NCBI RefSeq assembly: GCF_000321225.1
Contig: NW_004450382.1
Location: forward strand, 1,668,279 to 1,732,278
Length of the DNA: 64,000 nt
From: Odobenus rosmarus divergens
Taxonomy: Eukaryota > Chordata > Mammalia > Carnivora > Odobenidae
Direction of reading: 5' to 3'
In this document: positions 34,566 through 46,730 of the stretch, piece by piece
Position numbering within the stretch: the first letter of the stretch is position 1
How the letters are laid out: every line of letters begins with the position of its first letter
Translations under genes and position numbers: made by a program
The notes under the pieces: generated by a model
What the model was told of the DNA's origin: nothing
What the model saw: the letters and a program-made list of their open reading frames with translations, nothing else
The model's database searches: none

Positions 34566-36558
34566 GTAAGAGGATGGGTTTAGAAGAGAAATCATGGGAG
34601 CTCCTGTCCAAGAAACACATTGAGCCTTTTGTCTTATTTCTTCATTAAGTACCCAGTGACTTGTTCAGAATCCCTCTCATTCCCAAGGTTGAGCAAGACC
34701 TGGCATGTCAGGGGATACCATTGGGGTGGGCACCCAGGTACAGCAAAAGGGGAAGTGGTGGGCCTAGTCCATAGAGGTGGAGCCTCTGTGGCTCCAAAAA
34801 AGGGCTAAGATCCCCAGGAAGGCTAACTTCTGGCCTCTGGGTTCAGCAGCTTTCTCCTGTTCTGCTGGGCATGAGGAGATCTGCAGTACTTCGTAGACAA
34901 GCTGATAAATACTGTGTAATCATAACTGTGATGAAGTAAACATAGGCCAGAGAGGAGGCTTTCCTAAGAAGGTAAAGGAACAGAGTATAGTCAGATGGTA
35001 GAGCCTCAAAGAAGGAATGTCTATGAGAAGGAAGTGTCTGGAAACAGCATCGGAGAGCTACCCCTCCTTTTAACCCCGAGGTTTGTGAGATATGGAGAAT
35101 GAGCAGCTTCTGTTGAAGAGGAAGCAGTGCTCGAAAGGATAGGCCAGGTTTTAGTTAAAAGGGGATGGAGTGAGGAGACAGTGAAGAGACTGGGGATGTA
35201 GAGGAGCTTTTTACGGTGTAGCAGGCACAGGAGGGAGGGAGGGATGATGAGACCATGGAAAGGAGACAGGGCAGTAAAGGGTTGAGGTGAGAAGAAGAAA
35301 AGATAGGTGACTGAGGGAACTACACTGGGTGGCGTGCAAGGACAACAGAGATGAGAGGATGAAGAGATTAGCTCTTGGCGTGGTTTCTGGTAGAACTCTG
35401 TGGAAACTGTCAGTGCAGGTAGAAGCTGGGGAGTGAAGGGGGAAGGTCAAGTAGAATGATAAAAGATACTGTTGAAAATCGGGATTGGAATGTAGTCCCC
35501 GAAGAAAACCTGGCTCAGAAACCTTGAGGACCCACACTATATGATGGGTATAGCCCAGACCTCAAGCTGGCTTTACCCTGGGTTGGTTATAGATCCAAGA
35601 GCATCCAAGGCAGAGAGTTTGTGAGAAATCGTAACGAGTCTCACATTTACCCAGGGCAGTCCTCAGTAAAGTTAGCCCCAGTGTAGGGTCAGAGTTATTA
35701 GAAACCTTCCTTAATTTGACTTTCAGGTCTCATTTTTCAGTTCTCTGACCAGAGTCTGTCAGGCTGGTCTGAAAGCAGGCCCACGGATGCCTGGGCTAGG
35801 GACGTGTGCTCTGAAGTACCAGCAGGGCCTGTGCAGCAGAGAGGCCTGAATGGCCGTGGTTGAAGTGTAATGAAGGAAGGAGATCCCGGGGATTAGGGCT
35901 GAGGGATTAGCCTTCACACTGCCAGCGTGCCCAGTCCCGGCACGGTGTCCCTCAGCCAGCGTGGCCACCACACATAATGCTCTGCCCAGCACTCCGTCCA
36001 TGCTGCAGAATGACAGTAGGCACACTACCTGTGCCTTCCTAATAGGTCCAGAGCTAAAATTTTCCAAATCTGTAGCCTTTTCCATTTTCTCATACTGGAG
36101 ACAGTCTAGTGTGAACACCTTCAACATTTTAATTTGGCTGGTGAAGAACATGGATGGATGCCCTCTCAGTACCTGTCCTGATTGTAGAATTTGTCTGACA
36201 TTGCTCCTACCCTCACTTTAGGCATGGCCACACTGGTCTACGAGGGGAGCAGGAACCTGGGATGATTATGGTCGGGACTCTTGAAGGCTTGCCTTAGCGC
36301 CTCCCAGTTGGGGGATGTGGCATTACTTTCAGGGAGGAGATTCTCAGCTAGGAAACTAAGGATAAGACCATCTAGAATTTACTACATATATGATCCTTGT
36401 CCTAGGGGAAATATAGCAGCCTCCTGCCCTGCCTCACCCCCAACAGAAATGCTGTGGCTGAAAACTCCCTGCATCTCTAGCTGGGCATTGAGTTCTACCT
36501 AAGATGCTTTCAGGTGTTTTCTGGTCTTAAGTTTGGTGACCAAACCTCTTTCCTCAAG
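34566..36558 (+). other. EIF2B3: EIF2B3 intron, 2.0 kb
   Basis: GTAAGA donor, CAAG acceptor. It is free of CAN SINEs, which is unusual in this window. A purine-rich stretch (34980-35470) is present. Open frames on either strand here match nothing I recognise. Confidence 0.8.
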
Positions 36559-36636
36559 GTGCCCAAATTGCTGTCTGTTCTCTGTCCAGAAGAATCACTG
36601 ATTCATTCATCAGCCCAGATTGTCAGCAAACACCTG
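36559..36636 (+). CDS. EIF2B3: EIF2B3 internal exon (about residues 326-351)
   Basis: 78-bp, 26-codon exon in phase 0 at both ends, after CTTTCCTCAAG and before GTAAGT. It reads [20 protein letters not shown] and then IVSKHL. It leads into the first coil of the C-terminal left-handed beta-helix. Because it is a symmetric 0-0 exon, skipping it would keep the frame, so a 26-residue-shorter isoform is formally possible, though nothing here shows it is made. A minisatellite is absent and no SINE lies within 1.9 kb upstream. Confidence 0.96.
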
Positions 36637-37182
36637 GTAAGTGCTATCTTGGGCAAGGCAGGTATGGGACAGTCTCCGGGTGCATTGAGATATATCCTTG
36701 AGAAGATGGACTGGGGTTCTCAAGCCCTGAACTCATTAGTCCTAGGGAAATCCCAACTGGATTCTGGTTATAAAATACCATCTTCTAGCCCAGACACTCG
36801 AGAAGCTGGACAGGTGCTGACCCCAGGCATACAAATTCTGTAAGGAAGATCCATTATGGTCTTGGGACTCAGACACAGGAGCTTTCCATCTCTGTCCCTC
36901 TTCTTACCCTGATTTGAGCACTCTCTTCAAGAGAACACATCTATACACAAATGCATGAGTGTGTAAGTTTGAGTTGATCTCAGAGGTATTACATGACCTT
37001 GTGGCCCTGAGAAATATGATCACATGCTGGTGACCATGATGGGATGGAGCAGAGGGATGATGGTCCCTCTACTGAGGTGTCTCTGGGGGAAGATTGCATT
37101 AGACCCCAACTCAAGGGATCTGAGGGGTTGGTTTGCAGTTGCTTGAGATGGATGGACAAGGTTTTATATTTGCCTTTTGCAG
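36637..37182 (+). other. EIF2B3: EIF2B3 intron, 0.5 kb
   Basis: The shortest intron seen, with GTAAGT donor and CCTTTTGCAG acceptor. No repeat or gene is recognised in it. Confidence 0.85.
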
Positions 37183-37331
37183 ATTGGAGTTGAGAGCCTC
37201 ATTGGGCCAGATACACAGGTTGGAGAGAAGTCATCCATTAAGCACTCAGTCATTGGTTCATCCTGTGTCATAAGAAATAGAGTGACTATCACCAGTTGCC
37301 TTCTCATGAACTCAGTCACGGTGGAGGAAGG
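37183..37331 (+). CDS. EIF2B3: EIF2B3 internal exon, beta-helix (about residues 352-401)
   Basis: 149-bp exon after TTGCCTTTTGCAG and before GTATGT. It encodes hexapeptide-type repeats of the left-handed beta-helix: [20 protein letters not shown], then [20 protein letters not shown], then [10 protein letters not shown]. The recurring V/I at the turn positions (SLIG, SVIG, CVIR, VTIT, VTVEEG) is the visible sign of the fold. In eIF2B gamma this region packs against eIF2B epsilon. The exon ends with GG. The A at the start of the next exon, 14.8 kb away, completes Gly. No disabling change is seen. Confidence 0.97.
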
Positions 37332-37958
37332 GTATGTTTCCCCTGTGCCCACTTGAGGCAAGGTCCCTGGCATCTCTGGAAGGTTTGGGGGGCCAGTCCA
37401 GCCTCGGAAAGGGCTCAGCTTGAGGAGGGGGAGGAAAGGAAAAAGGCGAAGGAAGGAACAGTGCCTAGGCCCTTTGAGGCCTTGGTTTTGGCTCCATTAA
37501 GACATGGTCTCTGAAAGCATTTCCAGCAACTTTTTCACACTTATTCCAGTTGTGGTCCTGAGAGAGGCTGCCTTCTCTTGCTTTGATCAGCTGCTCGGTG
37601 GGATGGCCACCATAGGGCACCGCTGGCAGTGCTGGAACAACCCTTACCAACGTCTAAGGGTCACCTTGCTTCTCAGTGTCCCAGAGCAGCCCCGAAGAAG
37701 GCAGGGGACTAGGAGGCGTGGTCATTTAAGCCACATACTATTTTTAAGGGAGAGCTTCTTTGTTACAAGTTATGGAGACTCTTCCCCCATTCTGAGACAC
37801 TTTAGAGTATCCTAAAATCTTGGTTTATGAACAGCTTGAACTTGGAGTAAGAAGACTTGAATGATATTTAATAAGATTATTCCTCTGTATGGACCTCAGG
37901 TTTTTCCTGTATAAAATGCAAGCATAGGCAGTGGAAGAGAGGAAGGATATTACCAAAG

Positions 37959-38135
37959 CAATGGTCTTCAGACTTTTTAGAAAGTGAACTTTTTGTCAAG
38001 ATAAATCTTATGCAGAAACTCAATATTTAAAACTGATAAAAGCACAGTTGTTTGCAATACAGTGGGGAAGGGGCACTTGTCCTTCCTAGAGGATGTGAAG
38101 CAGATCTGTAAACAAATTTTGAAAAACACTAGACT
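37959..38135 (+). mobile_element. Possible hAT-type MER fragment
   Basis: Starts CAATGGTCTTCAGACTTTTT and ends TTGAAAAACACTAGACTGG, ends typical of old Charlie-type elements. The interior is strongly diverged. Confidence 0.35.
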
Positions 38136-38561
38136 GGATCAGCCTGAAAGAGCTAATTCTAAAGCCTTGATTCTAGATCTGATACCTGTCGATTTCTCCA
38201 TCTAGGAACTGATAGGAGAGAAGGAAGGGGAAGACTGCCAAGTTTGATGAAAGCTGAACTACCTCTCCTAGCTGCCAGTGAGGGGCAGGGGGAAAGGTTA
38301 AGCCTTTGCTCTTTAGGAAGAGTGACTCATGGAAGATAATAGACAGGATTGAAGGAGGAAGTACCATAATTAAAAACCAGGAAAGTTGGAGACTATAGGG
38401 ATATTGGCCACTAAGATCTGTCCTCCCCCAAGCCCCCTTCCCAACTTGATTCCCAAACCCTGACAACCAGGCATAAAGCCTTCAGTCTGGAGTTTGGAAG
38501 AAGCTTCTCTGAAGATTCTGACCAGCCCAAGAAAAAAAACCTAAAGTGATTTATGTCAGAG

Positions 38562-38564
38562 ATT

Positions 38565-38620
<56 letters not shown>
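38562..38620 (+). repeat. (TTTC)n microsatellite
   Basis: About 15 tetranucleotide units adjoining the T-rich end of an antisense SINE. Read on the other strand, it is an expanded GAAA tail of that SINE. Confidence 0.95.
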
Positions 38621-38814
38621 TTTTTTAATATTTTATTTATTTATTTGACAGAGAGAGACACAGCGAGAGAGGGAACACAAGCAGGGGGAGTAGGAGAGGG
38701 AGAAGCAGGCTTCCAGCAGAGCAGGGAGCCCGATGTGGGGCTCGATCCCAGGACCCTGGGATCATGACCTGAGCCAAAGGCAGTCGCTCAACGACTGAGC
38801 CACCCAGGCGCCCC
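38621..38814 (-). mobile_element. CAN SINE, antisense
   Basis: TATGTCAGAGATTTCT lies outside both the TTTC tract and the SINE head, so the tract belongs to the insertion. Confidence 0.95.
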
Positions 38815-38849
38815 TATGTCAGAGATTTCTAACAGTCCACTCAAATCAC

Positions 38850-40330
38850 CCTGCAGTGAAAATTATGGATGACAAATTCCATTCATGTGCTTAGAGCTTC
38901 CAATCAGCCTTTTTAGAATCCTCCCCTAAAGATGAAGAGATAATCAAAGATTACCAGAGATCTAAAGAAAGCCTATCATGAAAGATCCACAGATCAAACA
39001 GAAGAAAGCTACTTAGAAGAAACAGAGACTCTGCAGGGAGAGAAAAATACTTCCAAACAACCTGTTATTTCAAAGAACAAAAAAAGAACTCTATGAAATT
39101 AAAACTATGATAACAAAAGGAAAACCCCAATAAAAAAGAATTGTAAGATAAATGTCACATTTCCCAGAAAGTAGAGCAAAGAGATAGAACGTAGAAGAGA
39201 AAAGATAAGGAAATGAGAGGACCAGTTCAGGATGTTTAACATCTGAATAGGAGTTCTGTAAAAAAAGAGAGTTCAGATATCAGAGGAGGAAATTATTTAA
39301 GAAATAATATAGGGAGGGCGCCTGGGTGGCTCAGTTGGCTAAGCGACTGCCTTCGGCTCAGGTCATGATCCCGGAGTCCCGGGATCGAGTCGCACATCAG
39401 GCTCCCTGCTCAGCAGGGAGTCTGCTTCTCCAACTCTGACCCTCTTCCTTCTCGTGCTCTCTATCTCTCATTCTCTCTCTCTCAAATAAATAAATAAAAT
39501 CTTTAAAAAAAAAATAATATAGGGAAATGTCTCACAATTGAGAGATATGAATTTACAGAATGGAAAGGCCTACTAAGTGCCCAGTACAATGGGTAAAAAT
39601 AAACCTCCATCATTTTGAAATTTCAGAACACTGGAGAATAAAGCATGCTACAAACTTACAAAGAGAAAATAATAGGTCCTATACAACCAATCAGGAACCA
39701 GAATGGCTTTGTTTTGGACTTATCAGTAGCAACAATGGAAACTAGAAGATAATAGAACAACGCCTTCAAAATTCTGAAGGAAAACTAATTTCAACCTAGA
39801 ATTCTACACCCCAGCAAAAGGTTAAGTGTGACCATGGAAAAGTCTCAAAAACTTTTCTGATGTGTTCCACCAAAATGAAGAGTAAACCAAAGAGGTAAGA
39901 TACAAGAGATCCAACTCTAAAAAAGCAAAAAGTATCCATAGGATGATACTGAAGGCAGATCCAAGGATGACAACTTTATATATGAACAACTGCATGGAAG
40001 CATAAAGGGAGCAGTTAGCTCAGAGTGGAATCCACAGAGCACTTACTCAGGAAGATGAAAGTGATAAAATACCAGACGCATAAAAACATTGAAAGATTTA
40101 GACAACTGGCTAAAAGTTCGTGTTGAATTAGTAATAGCATAGAATACCATCTAACAAAAGCAAAACAATTATGAACTCTGTTTAAAAAGTTGTACACGAA
40201 AGGAAGAGGCATCATAGTTCACTGTGTAACTCAACTATGAAAAAGAATTTATATAGTCATAATAAACACTATAGACCAAAATTATGCTATAACAATATTG
40301 AAAGAATGAGGGATAGGAATGGAAAGACGG
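38850..40330 (+). repeat. Probable ancient LINE-like repeat, interrupted by a SINE
   Basis: Purine-rich sequence with TCAACCTAGAATTCTACACC, GTGTTCCACCAAAATGAAGA and CAATGGAAACTAGAAGATAA, phrases I know from old L1-type elements. The family is not named with confidence. Confidence 0.4.
39316..39514 (+). mobile_element. CAN SINE
   Basis: Duplication AAATAATATAGGGA / AAATAATATAGGGA. Confidence 0.95.
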
Positions 40331-40502
40331 AGCAGGGGGGAAAAGGGAAGCTAAATCCTCATCTTCCATTGTGGGAAGTCTATTGATAATGCCTAAAACT
40401 AAAAAATCAAGAAGTAGTAATATATGTAGCATGTTATTATGTAGAGATGGGGAGGTAAATACTGAAATACTCAGCAAAAAGAAGTCCAAAAGTTGTCTCT
40501 GG

Positions 40503-40677
40503 GGGTGCACCTGGGTGGCTCAGTCAGTTAAGCATCTGACCAGCTCAGGTCATGATCTCAGGGTCCTGGGATCAAGCCCTGTGTGGGGCTCCCTGCTTAG
40601 CAGGGAGTCTGCTTCTCCCTTTCTTTCTCCCTTTCTCTGTCTCTGTCTGTCTCTTTCTCTCTCAAATAAAAAGAAAA
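40503..40677 (+). mobile_element. CAN SINE, short deletion in head
   Basis: CATCTGACCAGCTCAGGTCA lacks about 10 bases of the usual head. Confidence 0.9.
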
Positions 40678-40698
40678 GATATATACATGCATATATAA

Positions 40699-40891
40699 TT
40701 TTTTTTTTAAGATTTTTATTTATTTATTTGAGAGAGAGAGAATGAGAGAGAGCACGAGAGGGAAGAGGGTCAGAGGGAGAAGCAGACTCCCTGCTGAGCA
40801 GGGAGCCCGATGTGGGACTCGATCCCGGGACTCCAGGATCATGACCTGAGCCGAAGGCAGTCACTTAACCAACTGAGCCACTCAGGCGCCC
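40699..40891 (-). mobile_element. CAN SINE, antisense
   Basis: GGATATATAAATTTAATT follows; a similar ATATATAATTTTT precedes. Confidence 0.94.
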
Positions 40892-41364
40892 TGGATATAT
40901 AAATTTAATTGCCAAACAAAAAGGTAAGAATTTTGTGGTACACCGCTCCCGGTGGCATGCTGAGAAATTGTTAACAGCCAGTTCTCCAAAGGAAAAAAAT
41001 AAGTGGTCTGATTTATAACATTTGCCAATTTCCATAGTGTAAGTTCACCCACTATGGCCAGTGGTATCAGCAAACACAGAGTTGGAAAGAGATGCTAACA
41101 GTCAGCTCTCCCAAGCAGAACAGTCTGGCTCCAGCACATCACTGATGATAGAGACCTGTCAAAAGTATTTCACTCTTTCACCAAACACAAAGACCCACTG
41201 AATGCTGAAGACTGTGCGTGAGTGCTGTGGTAGAAATCTGTGTAGTCACAAAGGAGAAAAGGATCAGGAAAGAATTAAGGAAATGACCCTTGATCTGAAT
41301 CTTGAAAAATGATTAGAGCCACCAGGTTGGAGAAAGGAATGTTCTAGATACATCAAGAGTGTGA

Positions 41365-41566
41365 GGGGCGCCTGGGTGGCTCAGTCGGTTAAGCGTCTGC
41401 CTTCGGCTGCAGTCATGATCCCAGAGTCCTGGGATCGAGCCCCACATCGGGCTCCCTGTTCTGCGGGAAGCCTGCTTCTCCCTCTCCTACTCCCTCCCCC
41501 TGCTTGTGTTCCCTCTCTCGCTGTGTCTCTCTCTGTCAAATAAATAAATAAGATTTAAAAAAAAAA
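41365..41566 (+). mobile_element. CAN SINE
   Basis: Duplication AAGAGTGTGA. Confidence 0.95.
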
Positions 41567-41688
41567 GAGTGTGAAGTGTGAGAGAGCATATCTTATTCCA
41601 GAAACATCTCTTCATTTTGATCTTACCTGGAATTTCATCACTTAAGAAGAGGCTTCACTGACTACCTATCAGATATAATCTGTCCCAA

Positions 41689-41887
41689 GATGCCTGAGTG
41701 ACTCAGTCAGTTGAGTGTCTGATTCTTGGTTTTAGCTCAGGTCATGAGATCAAGCCTCGTGTCAGGCTCTGTGCTCCGCTGCGGAGTCTGCTTGAGATTC
41801 TCTCTCCCTCTCCCTCTCTTCCCTGCTCCTATGCACACACACTCTCTCTCTAAAATAAATAAATCTTAAAAAAAAAAAAAAAAAGAA
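41689..41887 (+). mobile_element. CAN SINE, older subfamily
   Basis: TCTGTCCCA on both sides. Confidence 0.92.
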
Positions 41888-41894
41888 GAAGCAG

Positions 41895-42095
41895 TCTGTC
41901 CCAATTACTCTCCTTACACCAACCTGTTTTATTTCCTTCCTAGCATTATCACTCTCTGGCCTTACCTTGTTTACCTGTCTGTCACAAGTAAATGTTAGTT
42001 TGAGAATGTAAGTACCTTATCTTTCTGTTTCACTGTTATATCTTGAGAGCCTACAGGAACTCAATAAATATTTGTTATATGAAAGAATGGTAAAT
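41895..42095 (+). repeat. L2 LINE 3' end
   Basis: GTTTGAGAATGTAAGTACCT and ACTCAATAAATATTTGTTAT. Confidence 0.7.
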
Positions 42096-42239
42096 AATTC
42101 ATAATAACCAAAGTATAGAATTCAAAGAGGAATGGATAGACAGGAGACAAGGCTATACAGATGGCCAAGGGCCAAATCATGGACTATCCCCTAAGACATT
42201 TAATAGGTAACAGTAATTTAAGAGTTTAAAGGAAAGGAA

Positions 42240-43060
42240 TAACATAATTAAATCCACATTTTACGAAGATCATTTTGGCTACACTGTGGAGTGCGATGTG
42301 AGGAGGGTAAACATGAGGGCAAGGAAGACTACTAAAGTCCTGATAAAATAGAAGTCCTCAGTTAAGGCAGTAGCAGTAGCAATAGGGAAGAGAAATAATA
42401 AGGTGATTAAAAACTATAAAGCATGGTGATTGCCTGGATATGTGAGGTGAAAGAGAAATTAGGGAAAACTTCCACATTTCTTGCTTGAGCAATAAGGTTT
42501 CTGGTGTGCTATTCACTAAGATAGAAATCAGCAGAGGATTTGCAGGGTGGGAGACAGGGAAATGAGTTCCATTTGGGATAAGTTGAGTTCCTGGCAGGCG
42601 GCCTTGACATGCAGAACTTGATGTGCAGGACTGGAGCTCAGGAAAGAAGCCTGTGTTTGAAGGTTTGGGAGAGTGGGGGGCATAGAGATGGTAACCGAAG
42701 CTGTGGGAGTAGAAGAGATCACCCAGGGAGATTGTGTGGCCTTAAAACAAAAGAAACCAAGACAAAACCTTGGGGAACATCAACAATTTTAGACATAATA
42801 AAAGGAATCTAAGGAGACTGACAAGGAAAAGGCAAGGGAGGAACCTAAGGGATAAGGGAGAGGACAGTTGGTAGGTGAAGCCCAGGTTTCTAGTTGGGGA
42901 AATGGGGTAGATGGTAGTGTACTCACTGAGATGAGGAAGGGTGAGGGAGGAGCAGATTTATGGGGAGAAGAGGCCTGTGTGGGGCACATGAAGTTGGAAG
43001 TACCTGTAGGACATCCAAGTATGTGGAGGTATCCAGTAGCCAGTTTGTGACTAGAGGTTA
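42240..43060 (+). repeat. Ancient interspersed repeat, unnamed family A, second copy
   Basis: Carries GAAGATCATTTTGGCTACAC, TTAAGGCAGTAGCAGTAGCA, CTTGCTTGAGCAATAAGGTT, GTTCCATTTGGGATAAGTTG and GTAGGACATCCAAGTATGTG in the same order as at 10505-11160. Confidence 0.5.
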
Positions 43061-43164
43061 GAAGAGGTCAGACCCAGAGACCTCTTCCTGAACCATTGTG
43101 GTGTTCTCTAACTTCCTTTGCTGTCTCTATTTCTCTTATTCTTCCAAATCTGCCCTTCTACCAT

Positions 43165-43400
43165 TCCTCCTATGGATTAGAACATGAACTTTGGAGTCAG
43201 ACTGCCAGACCGAATCCCAGATCTGTCACTTACTGGTCACTTAGGGAACTGACTTTACATCTTTGTGCCTGATTTTCTCATTGTAAAATGGGGTGAAAAT
43301 TGAACTACCTCATACGTTTATTGGGAATACTAAGTTAATAGACATAAAGCACTTAGAATAGTGCTTGGACATAGAATGTTAGCTGTCATTTGTATATCAT
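43165..43400 (+). repeat. MIR SINE
   Basis: ACTTTGGAGTCAGACTGCCA, GATTTTCTCATTGTAAAATG and AATAGTGCTTGGACATAGAA. Confidence 0.85.
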
Positions 43401-43531
43401 CCTCATCATCATTTATCATTTATCTCATTTCACAGAGGTGACATGTTGCCAGTGTTGTCTTCCTAACGGATAGCTCTGATCATGTCCGTATTCTATTCAG
43501 AAACTTTTTTTGAAGACTTCCCCCTACCTTT

Positions 43532-43697
43532 ATTTTTTTTTTTAAGATTTTATTTATTTATTCATGAGAGACAGGCAGAGGGAGAAGCAGGCTCCCAAGG
43601 AGCAGGGAGCCTGATGTGGGGCTCCATCCCAGGACTCTGGGATCATGACCTGAGCCAAAGGCAGATGCTCAACCATGTGAGCCACCCAGGTGCGCCC
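43532..43697 (-). mobile_element. CAN SINE, antisense, shortened
   Basis: ACCTTTA on both sides; followed by CCCCCCCACACACA. Confidence 0.92.
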
Positions 43698-44516
43698 CCC
43701 CACACACACCTTTAGAATAAAGTTTGAACTTCCAGGTTTCTCGTGATCTAGCTCCAACACTGAGTCCTGGAATGTTAGTAAGATGGGGCCTCAGAAGTCA
43801 CCCGGCTCAACTTCTGCATTTTTACAGATGAGCAGAGTATGAAATTCCAGACTTTCGTCTCATTGCACCCTTGCTACTCTTTGCCCCATTCTGGATTCAT
43901 GCACGAGACCAACAGCATCACCATTCTCTCCAAACCAGAACCACACTTGCCTTTATCCATTTGATCCCCTAATTCCAGAGTAGCTCATGAGGCTTTTTAA
44001 CTTCCACTCTGTCTCATCTTGCCTCAGACCTTCCAGGGAAGACAACGCCATGACTTTTCCATTTGCTTTAATTAGCAACCTCTCCCTCCCCTCCTGTGGG
44101 CGGGCAGACAAAAGAACAGCTCTCTGGCACCTCTTTAAAGTCCAGTATTGGTGTCCTGAATTGACATGAAGAGACTTGGTGAGGAACCAAAGCTCCATAA
44201 GAAACTCCAGCTCGCTCATATGAGAGAAGTTCATAGAGAATGCCTAGCATAATATCCTAGAGTCAGTTGCTGTTTGCAGGAGGTATAGTCTTGGATGGCC
44301 TCATAAGCTAGGGAAACAATAAAGGTTTAGATGGTGGTGGCTGCTATTTTTTCCACTAAAAAGGTTAAGGGAGAGCTATAGGCAGCCGGCATGGGGCTAA
44401 TGACTAGGGAGGCCATTAGAGGTTACCCAATCTGGCAAATTAGCTCCTGGTGATAAGATCAAACATCCTGCATCCCATATGAACCTTTTCCCATTATTTT
44501 CAGGTCATTTCGTTTT

Positions 44517-44548
44517 AATTACTTATGGTAAATTTGGGAAAAGTAATT
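44517..44548. promoter_or_regulatory. Paired AATTACTT/AAGTAATT site, possible homeodomain sites
   Basis: Two perfect 8-bp inverted arms separated by 16 bases, in a 1.9-kb stretch without SINEs. TAATTA-type cores bind many homeodomain proteins. A regulatory role is only a guess. Confidence 0.2.
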
Positions 44549-45119
44549 AAATTGCAGTCGTGTGAGACTTTATTACCCTGCTGCTGTTACATCTGAACTG
44601 AGCGGCAGAGTAGGAGTGTGAATTTGTCCAGAAGGGAGTTTCTCATATTCTAGGCTTGCTTGTCTCTGCCAGCAGCGGTGAGCTGCCGAAGTTTCTGGAC
44701 AGTGGCTTGGACATCTGCCCAAGGCCCTCAGCGCTTGAGGGATGCTAATAGGACCACCTTGGGGAAGGTGTAGGTGAGGCCATGCAAGGAAGGCTCCTGC
44801 CTTTCTCATTTTCGGTTTCTGGTAGAAATTCCAAGTTCTGTGACAGCTGATGCCCAGGAATCCAAAGTCTAGCGAAAACTTCATTGTCAGGACTTCATTG
44901 TCAGTTCTGTGTTCTGTATCTTTGGCTTTCTGGTTCTGAACAACTCCTGCATCTCCTCCTTGTCCACGGTGAATGACCCAAGCAGCAGTGTAAGGTAGCT
45001 CCTTCACATGCAGGCAGGCAGGCCAGGGAGCCAGGTTTTCACCTAGATTTCCTGTGCTTTCTGTAGGCAGCAAGTGGCAACTGTCAGAGCCAAATAATAT
45101 ATTATTGCTTCTCATTGTT

Positions 45120-45545
45120 ACTCTGGGTGTCCTCTTTACCTACACTCAACTGACTGCTCTGCTCACTGGGTCCCTTACTTTTCTACTCCCCTTTATTCCT
45201 GACATTCACTCTGCCTCAATTGCCTCTTTCTAAGAGATGTTTACCTGTAGAAATCCTCCTACTCATCTTTCAAGGTCCAATACATATGCCAACTCCTCCA
45301 TGCAGCCTTCTTGAACTGTCCTGGCCAGAAATTATCTCTCCCACCCCTGTGTTCCCTGTGTACCCATAACACTTGATGTATGCTCATGTGCCATTTAGTG
45401 CATCTTTCTTTTTCCCTCAGTAGGCTATAGATTCCTTGAATACAGAAATAGTTCTCCTATATCTTTGTGTCTCTTAATGCCTAATACTATACCTTTTACA
45501 TGCTAGATATCTTATAAGTATTTACTGAATGAAAAGTAGGAATCC
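45120..45545 (+). repeat. L2 LINE 3' end
   Basis: GGCTATAGATTCCTTGAATA and AAGTATTTACTGAATGAAAA. Confidence 0.65.
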
Positions 45546-45652
45546 GTGATTTAACCTTCCCTACTATAATTGGCTGAGTATCTGTCAAGAGAGCCGTGTA
45601 TACTTCTAGAAAAAATGGTGGAGTGCTTCACTCCTTAAAACTCACCAAAATA

Positions 45653-45846
45653 GGGGCGCCTGGGTGGCTCAGTAGTTAAGCATCTGCTTTCGGCTCAGGT
45701 CATGATCCCAGGGTCCTGGGATCGAGCCCCATGTCGTGCTCCCTGCTCGGTGGGAGGCCTGCTTCTCCCTCTCCCACTTCCCCTGCTTGTGTTCCTGCTC
45801 TCGCTATCTCTCTCTGTCAAATAAATAAAATCTTTAAAAAAAAAAA
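45653..45846 (+). mobile_element. CAN SINE
   Basis: Duplication AACTCACCAAAATA / AACTCACCAGAATA. Confidence 0.95.
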
Positions 45847-45849
45847 CAA

Positions 45850-46255
45850 CTCACCAGAATAAAAACATACAAGCAAAATCAGAAAAGGAAACTTCATCTC
45901 TAATAAAACTAGATAATACCACGTATCTGTACACAGACTGAAGAATATCTGCCAGACACAATGGAATGTAGATCAAATCCAAAGAGAACACCAAGATTTG
46001 ACCAGCGAAAGGAATAAGGGCATGGGTAAACCAAAGAATTGGCAAACATCTCTTTTGCAAAATCTCAAGGCACATAGAACTGAAAGAAAAAAACCATTGA
46101 GGCACATAGGAGGGCTGGCCTCAGACTTTTCTGTGATAACATTTAAGGCAACCATTTAGGAGTGAAACATTTAGAAAATTTGGAGGGAAAATGATTGTGA
46201 CCTCTAAGAATCCCATAGCTAGTCAAGTTATGGTTGAAATATAAAATCATCAGAG
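45850..46255 (+). repeat. Probable ancient interspersed repeat
   Basis: Phrases GAAACTTCATCTCTAATAAA, GGAATGTAGATCAAATCCAA and GGCAAACATCTCTTTTGCAA look like an old L1-type 3' region. The family is uncertain. Confidence 0.35.
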
Positions 46256-46448
46256 GGGCGCCTGGGTGGCTCAGTCGTTAAGCGTCTGCCTTCGGCTCAG
46301 GTCATGATTCCAGGTCCCGGGATCGAGCCCCGCATCGGGCTCCCTGCTCGGCGGGAGGCCTGCTTCTCCCTCTCCCACTTCCCCTGCTTGTGTTCCCTCT
46401 CTCACTGTGTCTCTCTCTGCCAAATAAATAAATCTTTAAAAAAAAAAA
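46256..46448 (+). mobile_element. CAN SINE
   Basis: Duplication AAAATCATCAGA. Confidence 0.95.
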
Positions 46449-46529
46449 TCATCAGAAATACTCCAGTGGCTCAGGAGATGTGTCACCCATGAACCCTCTG
46501 GAAAATTCTACTTGAAGACATAATATACC

Positions 46530-46730
46530 GGGCGCCTGGGTGGCTCAGTTGGTTAAGCGACTGCCTTCGGCTCAGGTCATGATCCTGGAATCCCAGGATC
46601 AAGTCCCGCATCGGGCTCCCTGCTCAGCAGGGAATCTGCTTCTCCCTCTGACCATCTTCCCTCTCGTGCTCTCTATCTCTCATTCTCTCTCTCTCAAATA
46701 AATAAATAAAATCTTAAAAAAAAAAAAAAA
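46530..46730 (+). mobile_element. CAN SINE
   Basis: Duplication AGACATAATATACC. Confidence 0.95.

Noticed and set aside
44573..45115. 180-codon minus-strand frame
   Set aside because: No recognisable domain, no splice or promoter context, and composition like ordinary intron. Kept only as an observation.
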